Shown here one piece after another: positions 38,257 through 46,592 of a stretch of DNA of 64,000 nucleotides. Source of the stretch: Pelagicoccus albus (lineage in GTDB: Bacteria > Verrucomicrobiota > Verrucomicrobiia > Opitutales > Opitutaceae); NCBI RefSeq assembly GCF_014230145.1, contig NZ_JACHVC010000012.1:1059001-1123000 (forward strand). The letters run 5' to 3'. The position numbers and the translations under genes were made by a program. Numbering within the stretch: position 1 is the first letter of the stretch; each line of letters opens with the position of its first letter. Under the pieces are notes generated by a model, which was not told the origin of the DNA, did no database searches, and saw only the letters and a list, made by a program, of their open reading frames with translations.

Positions 38257-40092
38257 TCACTTCTTCTTGATTACCGAATAGTAATCGAGTTCGATAACAT
38301 CGAAAACATTATGGTCTAATCTAGAGCAATCAAAATGATCAGCGGTTTTTGGCGGCCAAGAATAGGAGTTCCAGCGAGGGTCGAATTTGGTCATGACAAC
38401 AGCTGTCAAGTCCGAGGAATTAAACGCCTCTAGAAGGTTGTCGTTACTTAACGCTTCGGGTTTTTCTATCGTCCTAACAGAATCAGGCCAATTCTTTCTT
38501 GCGATTGGAATTGCCTTATCGCCAGCTATATTATAGGTTCTGAATCCAACCATTGGCGATATGTAGTTGATGAGGTATGGGTTCCCGACTGTTGGGAAAA
38601 ACACTATATCTTCAGGTGTCAAGATATTTGCCAACGGCGGAATCAAATCTTCGTATAGTGCGTCGTATGACCTCATGAACTTGTGTCCAAGTGATATTTT
38701 ATTCGTGTAATCAGTTGGTAGCGATTCTATTGCGATAATAATCGTTACAATTAAAAATGCATATCTTCTAAGTGTTTTGGATCTAAATAGGAATCTATAT
38801 AAATAAGCAAAAATAAACAATGCAGCAATTTTGGTAGCAATAGTCCATCGATAAACGGCTCTCATATCTTTGATAACCGGAAATTTGTAAATGTTGCCAT
38901 GTGGGAGATCGAGGATTGCATCCTCACTTGGCATCAAATAGTCATTGAAAGAAATCTTGTCCTTTGTTGCGGTGCGTTCTTTATGAGAATTGATTTTTAA
39001 AGAAGGTCCTAAGCTTAATAGCAGAGTCATTGCAAAGAATACTAGGAAGACCATTGATGTGTTCTTTAAATATCTTTTTGTACTAATCAACGCTAGGCAG
39101 AAGATCATTACTGCTGATATTATGAAGATTGGGTTTAGGTAATTTCCACGAATATTGGAGCCGTCACCATAAAACTCCAACTTGTCGATTTTGTTCATGG
39201 TGTACCCAAATAGCTCCGGGAGTAAAAGACCTTTTTGAGGAAGAAAGAAGGTAAGCAAATCCATTCCTTGGGCCCTAAAGAAGTCGAATGGCATCGTAAT
39301 GAAGGTCTTGTCCTCACCCATGCTCATTTTGTATAATGAGTATGTTATCCCAAGGGGTGTGGCTGTGAATATTAAGAATTTGGTAAGTTTCTCGATGGTC
39401 GTTCCAGTTGAAGTCAAATGTAGGAAACTTCGGATTGATAGTAATGAGAAAAACAAAATACTAAATACAAGTGCGTACGGGTCTGTGAATGCTAAAAATA
39501 TGAATGATATAGAAGTGACTAATACATTCAGGAATATCGATTTAGGTGTCTGTGACCGTTGAAAGTAATAGTAGGATCTGAAAATAATGCAGAAAACCGT
39601 AGGTAATAGGAAAAATGAAAATAAAACAGGAGGGTGTCCTGAATGAGTGCTGATGTATGGACTGAAAAAGTAAGAAAGCGGGAGTAGTATGCTGATTGTT
39701 GACGATGCTGTTATTGCAAAGAGCGTCTTATAAATTATGATGTAGCTAAGTAGTGCAAAGGAGGATATTATGGTCACGTACGCCGTTGCTGGTGAAACTC
39801 CAGTTATCTTGGTGTACATCCCTGCAACAAGTACTAGACTCAATTTTTGGTGTCTAGGTATGGAGTTTGGATAACTAGTCCTATCAAAATTTAGTACCTC
39901 GTTTAGGTTCGAATCAGCGACTTGCTGTATATCCCCAATCGTCAAAATTGTAAGGCCTAAACTTGGTAAGCTTTTGGTGGGGCTAAGATTGTTGATTGGC
40001 AAGATGACAAAAGCCGTAATTGCGATTATGATTAAGGGCGGCGCGTATTTGAAATATGACATAGTGTTGTTTGCGATCCGTTTTATTAGCAC
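38257..40092 (-). CDS. GT-C-like polytopic membrane protein, probable glycosyltransferase
   Basis: A 611-residue protein with about 11-12 membrane helices, an extracytoplasmic loop after helix 1 (LTIGDIQQVADSN) and a soluble C-terminal domain (~480-611). The layout, one short helix, then a periplasmic loop with acidic residues, then many helices and a large periplasmic end, is that of GT-C transferases that use polyprenyl-linked sugars. I see no firm family motif. GTG 40092 has an AAGG 5-8 bases upstream; ATG 40062 is the alternative. The sequence is strongly AT-rich. Separated from the rest of the locus by the IS3 relic, but on the same strand. Confidence 0.7.
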   Translation of the reverse strand: MLIKRIANNTMSYFKYAPPLIIIAITAFVILPINNLSPTKSLPSLGLTILTIGDIQQVADSNLNEVLNFDRTSYPNSIPRHQKLSLVLVAGMYTKITGVSPATAYVTIISSFALLSYIIIYKTLFAITASSTISILLPLSYFFSPYISTHSGHPPVLFSFFLLPTVFCIIFRSYYYFQRSQTPKSIFLNVLVTSISFIFLAFTDPYALVFSILFFSLLSIRSFLHLTSTGTTIEKLTKFLIFTATPLGITYSLYKMSMGEDKTFITMPFDFFRAQGMDLLTFFLPQKGLLLPELFGYTMNKIDKLEFYGDGSNIRGNYLNPIFIISAVMIFCLALISTKRYLKNTSMVFLVFFAMTLLLSLGPSLKINSHKERTATKDKISFNDYLMPSEDAILDLPHGNIYKFPVIKDMRAVYRWTIATKIAALFIFAYLYRFLFRSKTLRRYAFLIVTIIIAIESLPTDYTNKISLGHKFMRSYDALYEDLIPPLANILTPEDIVFFPTVGNPYLINYISPMVGFRTYNIAGDKAIPIARKNWPDSVRTIEKPEALSNDNLLEAFNSSDLTAVVMTKFDPRWNSYSWPPKTADHFDCSRLDHNVFDVIELDYYSVIKKK

Positions 40093-40360
40093 TTTAGCCT
40101 TTCTATAAATATGTTTTCTTTTTCAAAATGCTGCCAATCGAGTATATTCTGAAAATCGGGTAATTTTAAATCTTCTCAATCCCCTTCGAGCGATCAGAAG
40201 AAAAAGATATTTTTGGAAAACTGATGGGCGAGCTTTGGGGGAATAAGAGAAAGTAGAGTTCATTCTTACATGTTCGCAAAGTTAAGTAGCTGTTAGATTG
40301 AGAGTCCTCCAATAGCAAATATGAAAGTAAAAGGATATGATCCGAGGGAAAGGCAAATGG
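40093..40360. other. AT-rich intergenic stretch with nothing recognised
   Basis: No gene supported on either strand; it probably carries the promoter for the membrane protein gene ending at 38257 and eroded mobile DNA. Confidence 0.35.
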
Positions 40361-40563
40361 TGCAAGCCGCAGTAGAACCGCTACGTCTAAAGCTTCAACG
40401 GCAAGCCGCGCGACGAATGCCTCGTTGAGCATTGGTTCGACATCGTCGCCCACGCCCGGAACATCTTGCAGGACTGGAGGCAGAAATAAAACAATTATAG
40501 GCCCCAGAGCCCGCTAGGATATCGGACTCCGCCCGAGGTCGCAGCGAGACCCCTAGAGGTCTA
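40361..40563 (+). pseudogene. IS3-family OrfB (integrase core) C-terminal relic
   Basis: The plus strand encodes the end of an IS3-family transposase: SFNGKPRDECLVEHWFDIVA, then ARNILQDWRQ and NNYRPQSPLGYRTPPEV, matching the family's ESFNGxLRDECLNxHWF and YNxxRPHSSLGYxTPAEF blocks. Three in-frame stops (40373, 40388, 40487) kill it; the first two sit where Glu codons are expected and need only a G-to-T change. No upstream orfA or ends are visible. Confidence 0.85.
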
Positions 40564-40658
40564 TTTTGTGGATGATACAAACAACTATACACTAGAACCT
40601 AAGACACTAACAGCTGTCGGAACCTAACACTGGTTGTGGCACTGAAAACGGGTGTAGG

Positions 40659-42572
40659 TCAGTGTGACTTAGTTATTGAAGAAAAAATATTCTCTGCATT
40701 GCTCATTGAATATTTTTTTAGAAGAACAACTCTAGATCTGTTTGAATATGAATTCCATGTATCCCGACGAGTGTACAGTTCGATACAATGTTTAGCGAAT
40801 ATTTCCGCGTCGTTTGTAATGTGAGCACATTTCTCTATTTCGGGTATCCCTTGAGCTCCGAACGAAGTTGTAACAACCGGTAGCTGGTAGAACATCGATT
40901 CGAGCACTTTTCCTTTAACACCGGCTCCGAACCGTAGTGGAACTACTGATACTCTAGATTGCTTGTAGTGGTTTTTTAGTTCTTCATCGGTGACATCGGT
41001 ATCAATTGACAGCTTATCGCTTTCAAGTGACTTAATTTCATTGGGTATGGCGGATCCAACAATCTTAAGTCTAGCGTTTGGAAGAGCTTTCAGAATCATT
41101 GGAAAAATTTCTGAGATGAACCACTTTATCGCATCTAAATTCGGTGGGTGATTGAAATTGCCAACGAATAAAAAGTCTTGAGCTTGTTCGAAGGGTAGTC
41201 GGTTCGCTTCTTCGTTCTCGGGGTAAAAATAAATAGGAACTTCAATAGCTTTTTCGGAAAAGCCAGCTTGCGAGATTATTTCGACCTCCTCCGAGGAGGG
41301 GTACAATAAGTAATCGCATTCATTCCATAAGTCTATTTCTTGCTTCTCTGTGAGGAGAATGTCTTCGTAGCTTATATCCGGATTGAAATCTTTTTCTAGT
41401 TTCATACGGACATGGTGAATGTCATGGCCAAAATAGATAGTTTTAGCCCTTGTTTGCTTCTTTATTAAATCGATGTATTTTATTGAAATGTGTGGGCGTG
41501 ATAGAAATACATAGTCGAACTGGTTTAGGTTTTCTTCCAGCCAGGATCTATGGTTTTTTAGGTAGTGGACCCCGTACAGTATCTCTATGCCCATCCGTTC
41601 TATATCTGGGGTGTAAACTGGGTCTTGGTAAAAATTGTCTGTAAAAAAAGTTACTGAAAATCCCATCGATTTGAGAAGCTTCAGGTGCATGTATATACAT
41701 CTTGATCCGGCGTCGCGGTCATGTTTGGGCACGTAGTGGTCAATGACTAAGATTTTTTTGCATTTGGTGGACCTGTCGCGAGCTCTCAACACGTTTTCAG
41801 CGTTTCGGAAATGCTCCTTTTGTAGTACGTGACGCCATTTGTTTAGAAAAATTCTGCCGTTCCGAATTTGATAGCGCTTTATTCCGCTTCCAGTGTCTGT
41901 CCCGTTCGATTTTCCTTCATGGTGTATCACTACGGATTTAGGTTCGACAAACACTTTCATTCCCGCACTACGTACCTTAAATGCTAAATCTGTGTCTTCG
42001 TAGTAAGCTGGCTTGTACCTCGTATCGAACATTCCACAGCTAAGGAATAGCTCTCTCTCAATTAGAATGGCTGCTCCCGAAACATAGTCAGTTTCTTTTG
42101 TGTAATTGTACTGTGGTAGGTGCGGATCTTCGTTTCTTCCATAGTTCCATGCTGATCCGTCTTTCCAAACAATACCCCCGCATTCTTGCAGAGTATTATC
42201 TGGGTATACTAATTTAGAACCAACCAAGCCAACATTTTCGAATCTACTGAATACATCGATTAGCTCGTCAAGCCAACCATCTGTGACTTCAGTGTCGCTG
42301 TTTAGGAAGAATATATACTGTGAGGTTGTATTGAGTGCTGCTCTATTGCAGGTGCGAAGAAATCCCAAGTTTTCATAGTTCCTAATCAACCGAAAACCAG
42401 AAAGTTTTGACATCTCGATCACTGATTCATGACTGGAGTAATCGTCGATGACAAGGATTTCAAAGTTTGTGTTGTTTGCTGCTTTTTTAAGCGATAGTAT
42501 ACAGCTTCTCAGGTAATCTATCTGATTGTGAACAGGGATTATTACGGTAACAGTTACAGGGGTATGCTCCAT
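40659..42572 (-). CDS. Bifunctional glycosyltransferase, GT2 domain fused to GT4 domain
   Basis: A 637-residue protein. Residues ~1-265 are a GT-A GT2 transferase: VTVIIPVHNQIDYL at the start, the metal-binding NSDTE near 92, and YYEDTDLAFKVRSAG near 190 with the catalytic acidic pair. Residues ~270-637 are a GT-B GT4-like transferase, starting KKILVIDHYVPKHDRDAGSR, with FLFVGNFNHPPNLDAIKWF and the RFGAGVKGKVLESMFYQLPVV donor-binding block near 570. It should add two sugars to the repeat or adaptor. It starts 7 bases after the methyltransferase stop, in the wzm-wzt operon. Confidence 0.9.
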   Translation of the reverse strand: MEHTPVTVTVIIPVHNQIDYLRSCILSLKKAANNTNFEILVIDDYSSHESVIEMSKLSGFRLIRNYENLGFLRTCNRAALNTTSQYIFFLNSDTEVTDGWLDELIDVFSRFENVGLVGSKLVYPDNTLQECGGIVWKDGSAWNYGRNEDPHLPQYNYTKETDYVSGAAILIERELFLSCGMFDTRYKPAYYEDTDLAFKVRSAGMKVFVEPKSVVIHHEGKSNGTDTGSGIKRYQIRNGRIFLNKWRHVLQKEHFRNAENVLRARDRSTKCKKILVIDHYVPKHDRDAGSRCIYMHLKLLKSMGFSVTFFTDNFYQDPVYTPDIERMGIEILYGVHYLKNHRSWLEENLNQFDYVFLSRPHISIKYIDLIKKQTRAKTIYFGHDIHHVRMKLEKDFNPDISYEDILLTEKQEIDLWNECDYLLYPSSEEVEIISQAGFSEKAIEVPIYFYPENEEANRLPFEQAQDFLFVGNFNHPPNLDAIKWFISEIFPMILKALPNARLKIVGSAIPNEIKSLESDKLSIDTDVTDEELKNHYKQSRVSVVPLRFGAGVKGKVLESMFYQLPVVTTSFGAQGIPEIEKCAHITNDAEIFAKHCIELYTRRDTWNSYSNRSRVVLLKKYSMSNAENIFSSITKSH

Positions 42573-42579
42573 CTTGAAT

Positions 42580-44313
42580 TTACTTAAATACTCTAGACAA
42601 GGTTCGACGGATGGCTCGCAATGGAGTAGTCACTTTCCAGGAGAAAGTTGATTTTAGATGATCATACCGCTGCTCAAAGTTTTGATGATAGTAAGTTTCT
42701 TTCTCTAGGCGGTCTACGTAGTCCGATAATCTAATATTCAATTGTTCAATTTGATTATTAGATTCCTTCAGGTTCTCATGGAGAGTTTGGTTTAACTCAT
42801 CTATTGAGTTTTTTTCAGAAACTGATTTTGAAAGGTCCTTTGATAATAGATCAATTCTTGTTTGAGCAGCTAGGCTATTGGCTTCGATGTCCGAAACTGA
42901 ATTCAGAAGAGATTCTATTTCTATTTTACAAATATCCAAATTGTTAAGTAATTCTTTTTTGCTATCCTCTGAATTTAAAAGTTCCGTTTCTAGTGTTGAG
43001 ATCTCAACTTTTAAGCGTGAAACACATGTTTCATTCTCTTTTTTAATGATAGATATAGTGTTTTCAAGGTCCGCAATTTCTTCCTCACTTCGGGCTTGTC
43101 GCTCAATGACTGACTGACCTAGCTTACTTACCTCTACTTTGAGTTTCTCGTTCTCGGAGCATAACACACCATTTCGACTCTCAAGATTTTCTAAGTTATG
43201 ATTTGCTTCGGTCATCTGCTCCTCATTCTCCGATAGCTGTGCACCTAGAGTGCTTATTTGGCCGTCTTTTTGTGCCAAAACCTCCTTCAGAGTCTCTATT
43301 TGATCGAGTCTTTGCTCTGCCAACTCTTGTTGTATCTTTTCTCTATCTCTTTTGTCTTGTTGAAGATCGAAATATTTCGATTTTAGTTCGTCAATTTCTC
43401 GAGTGTGATCGATGAATACTTTCTCTCTCTGTATTAAGTCCTTAATTCCTTGATCGAGTGGAGTTATCGAGGAGGCTATATTGCCTAGCTGTTCATCTTT
43501 AAGGAGAAGCTGCTTTTTTGCGTTAGCGAGTTCTAACTCTAATTCTTGTACCTTTTGCCTTTGCGGAATTATTTGTTCCCTAGCATCCCAGTTGATAGCA
43601 CTGTCCAGCTTGTTCTCGAAAATCCCCAAACGTAAACTTGGAAGAACCGAATTCGAGCAAAATGCAACTGAGTATAGTCCTTCCGGAAGAGAAATTGAGT
43701 AGCGACTTCCTCGGTGATCGCCATAATATACACCACATTGTGTATTTTTGCTAAATTTGGAATCACTTAATATTAGTGAGCCTGCTACCATTCTCTGTTT
43801 TGCGAAACTACAATTTTTGAATCGCAACTCTAATTCCTTTTTGAGCTCCTCATGGTAGAGTTCCTTTTTATGGAATTCGTTTTTAACAGGCGACTTATCT
43901 GTATACTCTAATTTATCTGGAGAAGATATTATTAGAAGTCCGTCAGGTTTTAGAATACGTTTGACCTCGTCGAGCAATAGTTCTGGCGAATCTAGGTGCT
44001 CGATTGTTTCAAAGCTTATGATATAATCAAAGGACTCTGCTGGAAGTTTGGTGTCGTAACAGTTGGCTATTTTATATTTTAGGTTCGATTTTTTGTAGGT
44101 AGCAGAGGCGGATTTGATTGCTTCTTCGGATATATCAATACCCGTAACAGCTTCCGCCTTTTCGGCCAAAATTCGTGAACCATAACCGCTTCCACATGCC
44201 AAATCCAGTACGTTCCCTCCTTCTATATGTTCTTTGGCCAGCAAATAACGGTGTACATGTTCGTAGTACAGTTGAGGAAATTCAGATTTGGATTCAGTAA
44301 GAAATCGTTCCAT
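42580..44313 (-). CDS. SAM methyltransferase with long coiled coil, candidate chain-length ruler
   Basis: A 577-residue protein. Residues 1-~165 are a class-I methyltransferase with motif I VLDLACGSGYGSRILA (35-50), motif II GIDIS and a LLIISSP strand. A small beta-rich stretch follows (~195-240), then about 290 residues of charged heptads (~245-545), and a basic C-terminus (VTTPLRAIRRTLSRVF) that could touch the membrane. The E. coli O9a protein WbdD also joins a chain-capping methyltransferase to a coiled coil whose length sets O-antigen length; the kinase domain of WbdD is absent here. It begins on the last base of the wzt stop, so translation is coupled. Confidence 0.85.
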   Translation of the reverse strand: MERFLTESKSEFPQLYYEHVHRYLLAKEHIEGGNVLDLACGSGYGSRILAEKAEAVTGIDISEEAIKSASATYKKSNLKYKIANCYDTKLPAESFDYIISFETIEHLDSPELLLDEVKRILKPDGLLIISSPDKLEYTDKSPVKNEFHKKELYHEELKKELELRFKNCSFAKQRMVAGSLILSDSKFSKNTQCGVYYGDHRGSRYSISLPEGLYSVAFCSNSVLPSLRLGIFENKLDSAINWDAREQIIPQRQKVQELELELANAKKQLLLKDEQLGNIASSITPLDQGIKDLIQREKVFIDHTREIDELKSKYFDLQQDKRDREKIQQELAEQRLDQIETLKEVLAQKDGQISTLGAQLSENEEQMTEANHNLENLESRNGVLCSENEKLKVEVSKLGQSVIERQARSEEEIADLENTISIIKKENETCVSRLKVEISTLETELLNSEDSKKELLNNLDICKIEIESLLNSVSDIEANSLAAQTRIDLLSKDLSKSVSEKNSIDELNQTLHENLKESNNQIEQLNIRLSDYVDRLEKETYYHQNFEQRYDHLKSTFSWKVTTPLRAIRRTLSRVFK

Positions 44314-45695
44314 CAGTTAATTTCGGTGGTGATTTTATGCATAGGGACTCCGCAGAGACCTTGGTGAGTGACAGGAGATTCAGAGCGAATCAGAAGAGCC
44401 TCATGAACCCATTGGATTTGTATGTGCGATTCTTGGGTGCCTTTTGCAAAAGCAACCGCAAATGCATACTCTCCAGGATGTAGTATTGGCATCCTGAATT
44501 CGAAACTTGCTGTTATAGTCTTTCCGGCAGCGATGCTTAGCTGCTCATTTCGCGTATTGAGATAAGTGTTGTCGCCAAAAATATATTGGCCGTGCCGATC
44601 TTTCAGATTAAATCCGAGGATTGGTGCATGTATCTCTACAGAAGCTCTCGCTTTAATTTTCAACCTTACGATTTCACCGCCTACAATACCTACTAGTTGT
44701 CGTCCTTCGGTATCTTCCAAAGTACAGGATTCTACGCTACCTTCGCCGGTACCGAAGGAATCAGACGGCTCGTTGAGCAGAAGCACTTCCCACTCGTTCG
44801 CGATAGTGTGAATCGGTACTCTATCTCGTTGGTCAAATTTTTCTACTTCGATGTCGGCAGCAGTTGGAACAGAAGAGTTTTTTTGTTCATTTATCTCGTC
44901 CTGATCGGGCGTTGCTTCTTCCGGAAGGTTCGTATGATAGTGAGCTAAATACCTCTCAACTGCATCTTTGGGTGAGCCGTCGTATTCAACAATCCCGTCT
45001 TTCAACCAAAGACAACGTTCGCAGAGATTTTGGACTGAAGATAGGTCGTGGGTTACTAGAACCAGTGTTTTGTCTTTTATGAAGTCCTTGATAAACCGAG
45101 TACACTTTTGTACGAAATAAAAGTCTCCAACCGCTAGAGCTTCGTCGATTATTAAAATCTCGGGATCGAGGTGAATTCTAACCGAAAACGCTAGTCGGAT
45201 TGTCATACCGCTACTGTACGTTTTCAGAGGCTGGTCGATAAATTTTTCCAATTCGGAAAAGTCGACGATATCTTGGTAGATTCGGTCTATTTCCTTTTTT
45301 TTGATTCCGAGTATTGATGCGTAGAGATAGATATTTTCTCGCCCTGAAAACTCAGTATTGAAGCCAGAGCCGAGTTCTAGAAGAGCTGCCACTCTTCCGT
45401 CAGTATTTGCAGAACCTGTTGAGGGTTGCAGGGTGCCTGCTAAAATCTGCAGAAGAGTACTCTTCCCAGAACCATTTCTGCCAATAATCCCTATGGATTC
45501 TCCTTTTTTCAGACGAAAATTGACGTCTTTCAGAGCAGTGAAAGTAGAATAGTATGGGTTTTCATGCTTTCCCTTGTCGAATACTCGCTTCATCAAAGCC
45601 CAGATAGGTGCTTTCAGGCGGGAACTGGAATCTTTCCAAATCTTGTAGTCCTTTGTTACCCCCTCGCAGGTTACGGCATATTCGGAATCGCTCAT
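44313..45695 (-). CDS. wzt: Polysaccharide ABC transporter ATPase with C-terminal carbohydrate-binding domain (Wzt)
   Basis: A 460-residue protein. The ATPase domain (~5-250) has Walker A GRNGSGKST (72-80), signature YSSGMTIRLAF, and Walker B EILIIDEALAVGD. Beyond a linker, residues ~300-455 form a beta-sandwich of the Wzt_C type (GSVESCTLEDTEG, GFNLKDRHGQYIFGDNTYLN), which binds the capped end of the glycan and licenses export. The start overlaps the wzm stop by 4 bases. With a terminal methyltransferase next door, the bound cap is probably a methyl-sugar. Confidence 0.95.
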   Translation of the reverse strand: MSDSEYAVTCEGVTKDYKIWKDSSSRLKAPIWALMKRVFDKGKHENPYYSTFTALKDVNFRLKKGESIGIIGRNGSGKSTLLQILAGTLQPSTGSANTDGRVAALLELGSGFNTEFSGRENIYLYASILGIKKKEIDRIYQDIVDFSELEKFIDQPLKTYSSGMTIRLAFSVRIHLDPEILIIDEALAVGDFYFVQKCTRFIKDFIKDKTLVLVTHDLSSVQNLCERCLWLKDGIVEYDGSPKDAVERYLAHYHTNLPEEATPDQDEINEQKNSSVPTAADIEVEKFDQRDRVPIHTIANEWEVLLLNEPSDSFGTGEGSVESCTLEDTEGRQLVGIVGGEIVRLKIKARASVEIHAPILGFNLKDRHGQYIFGDNTYLNTRNEQLSIAAGKTITASFEFRMPILHPGEYAFAVAFAKGTQESHIQIQWVHEALLIRSESPVTHQGLCGVPMHKITTEIN

Positions 45696-46504
45696 AGATA
45701 GTCTGAAAATGAGGGACGCAACTTTTGAAAAACGAAGTTTCCTGTCATGAAAATGGCTAGGCCGACAATAGCTGGTGTGTAGTAGTTTTCTAGAGCGATC
45801 GGTCGGTTCCAGATGACCACGTTTCTAGCACCGTCGACCATGTAGATTAGAGGATTGAATTTCAGAAAAGCCCAAGCTCCAGTTGGTATTTTGTCCATAG
45901 GGTAGAAAATCGCACTACCGAACAAGAGTGCCATAGACATAAATTGGGATGCATTTCCCAAATCTTTAATGAAGACCCCAATACTCGAAAACAACATTCC
46001 GACTCCAGTCGCAGTCATGAAGATAATCGGAAGAAATGCGATTACCCCCAGATAGTTCCAGCTTAAGGTTTTTCCCAGAATGAGAGCTGCTATCAGGATC
46101 AGAATTGATTTGATCGCTAGAGTTAGTAGCGAGGCCATCAGCCGAGCAATAATGAGTGTTTCCAGAGGAAACACTACTTTCTTCACGAAAGTGGCGTTGC
46201 TCTCAACTATGGTGGGAGTGATGACAATTGTTTCAGCGAAAAAATTGTGGATGGCTAGACCGACGAAAATTCCCAATGCGTGTTCGAGTGGTGTCTCGTT
46301 GTTGAATGATCCTCCAAATACGTAACCGAATACGAATGAGTAAATACCGAGCATCATCAGGGGTGTGAGCAAGGTCCACAGAACCCCCAGGTAACTTCCT
46401 CGGTATTGCATTTGGATGTTTCGCAAAGCCAACTGACTTATGAGGTGCCGATGCGAGAAGATGGTTCCTACGGTTTTTGAAGTAGCTGTTATGAATTTCG
46501 TCAT
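45692..46504 (-). CDS. wzm: Polysaccharide ABC transporter permease (Wzm)
   Basis: A ~270-residue ABC-2-type permease with six membrane helices. The amphipathic N-terminal segment ending RNIQMQYRGSYLGVLWTLLTPL is typical of O-antigen/teichoic acid exporters. ATG 46504 gives a normal N-terminus; a TTG at 46564 would add 20 residues. It heads the minus-strand operon wzm-wzt-methyltransferase-GT and is divergent from the GT2 gene at 46593. Confidence 0.94.
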   Translation of the reverse strand: MTKFITATSKTVGTIFSHRHLISQLALRNIQMQYRGSYLGVLWTLLTPLMMLGIYSFVFGYVFGGSFNNETPLEHALGIFVGLAIHNFFAETIVITPTIVESNATFVKKVVFPLETLIIARLMASLLTLAIKSILILIAALILGKTLSWNYLGVIAFLPIIFMTATGVGMLFSSIGVFIKDLGNASQFMSMALLFGSAIFYPMDKIPTGAWAFLKFNPLIYMVDGARNVVIWNRPIALENYYTPAIVGLAIFMTGNFVFQKLRPSFSDYL

Positions 46505-46592
46505 GTGTCGCCGTGTGCGAGATATGCCTACGTACCTTGGGCATTGTCGAGGACTTGTTGACAAAGCAGCGGACTATGGGTTTGGGGAGGAG

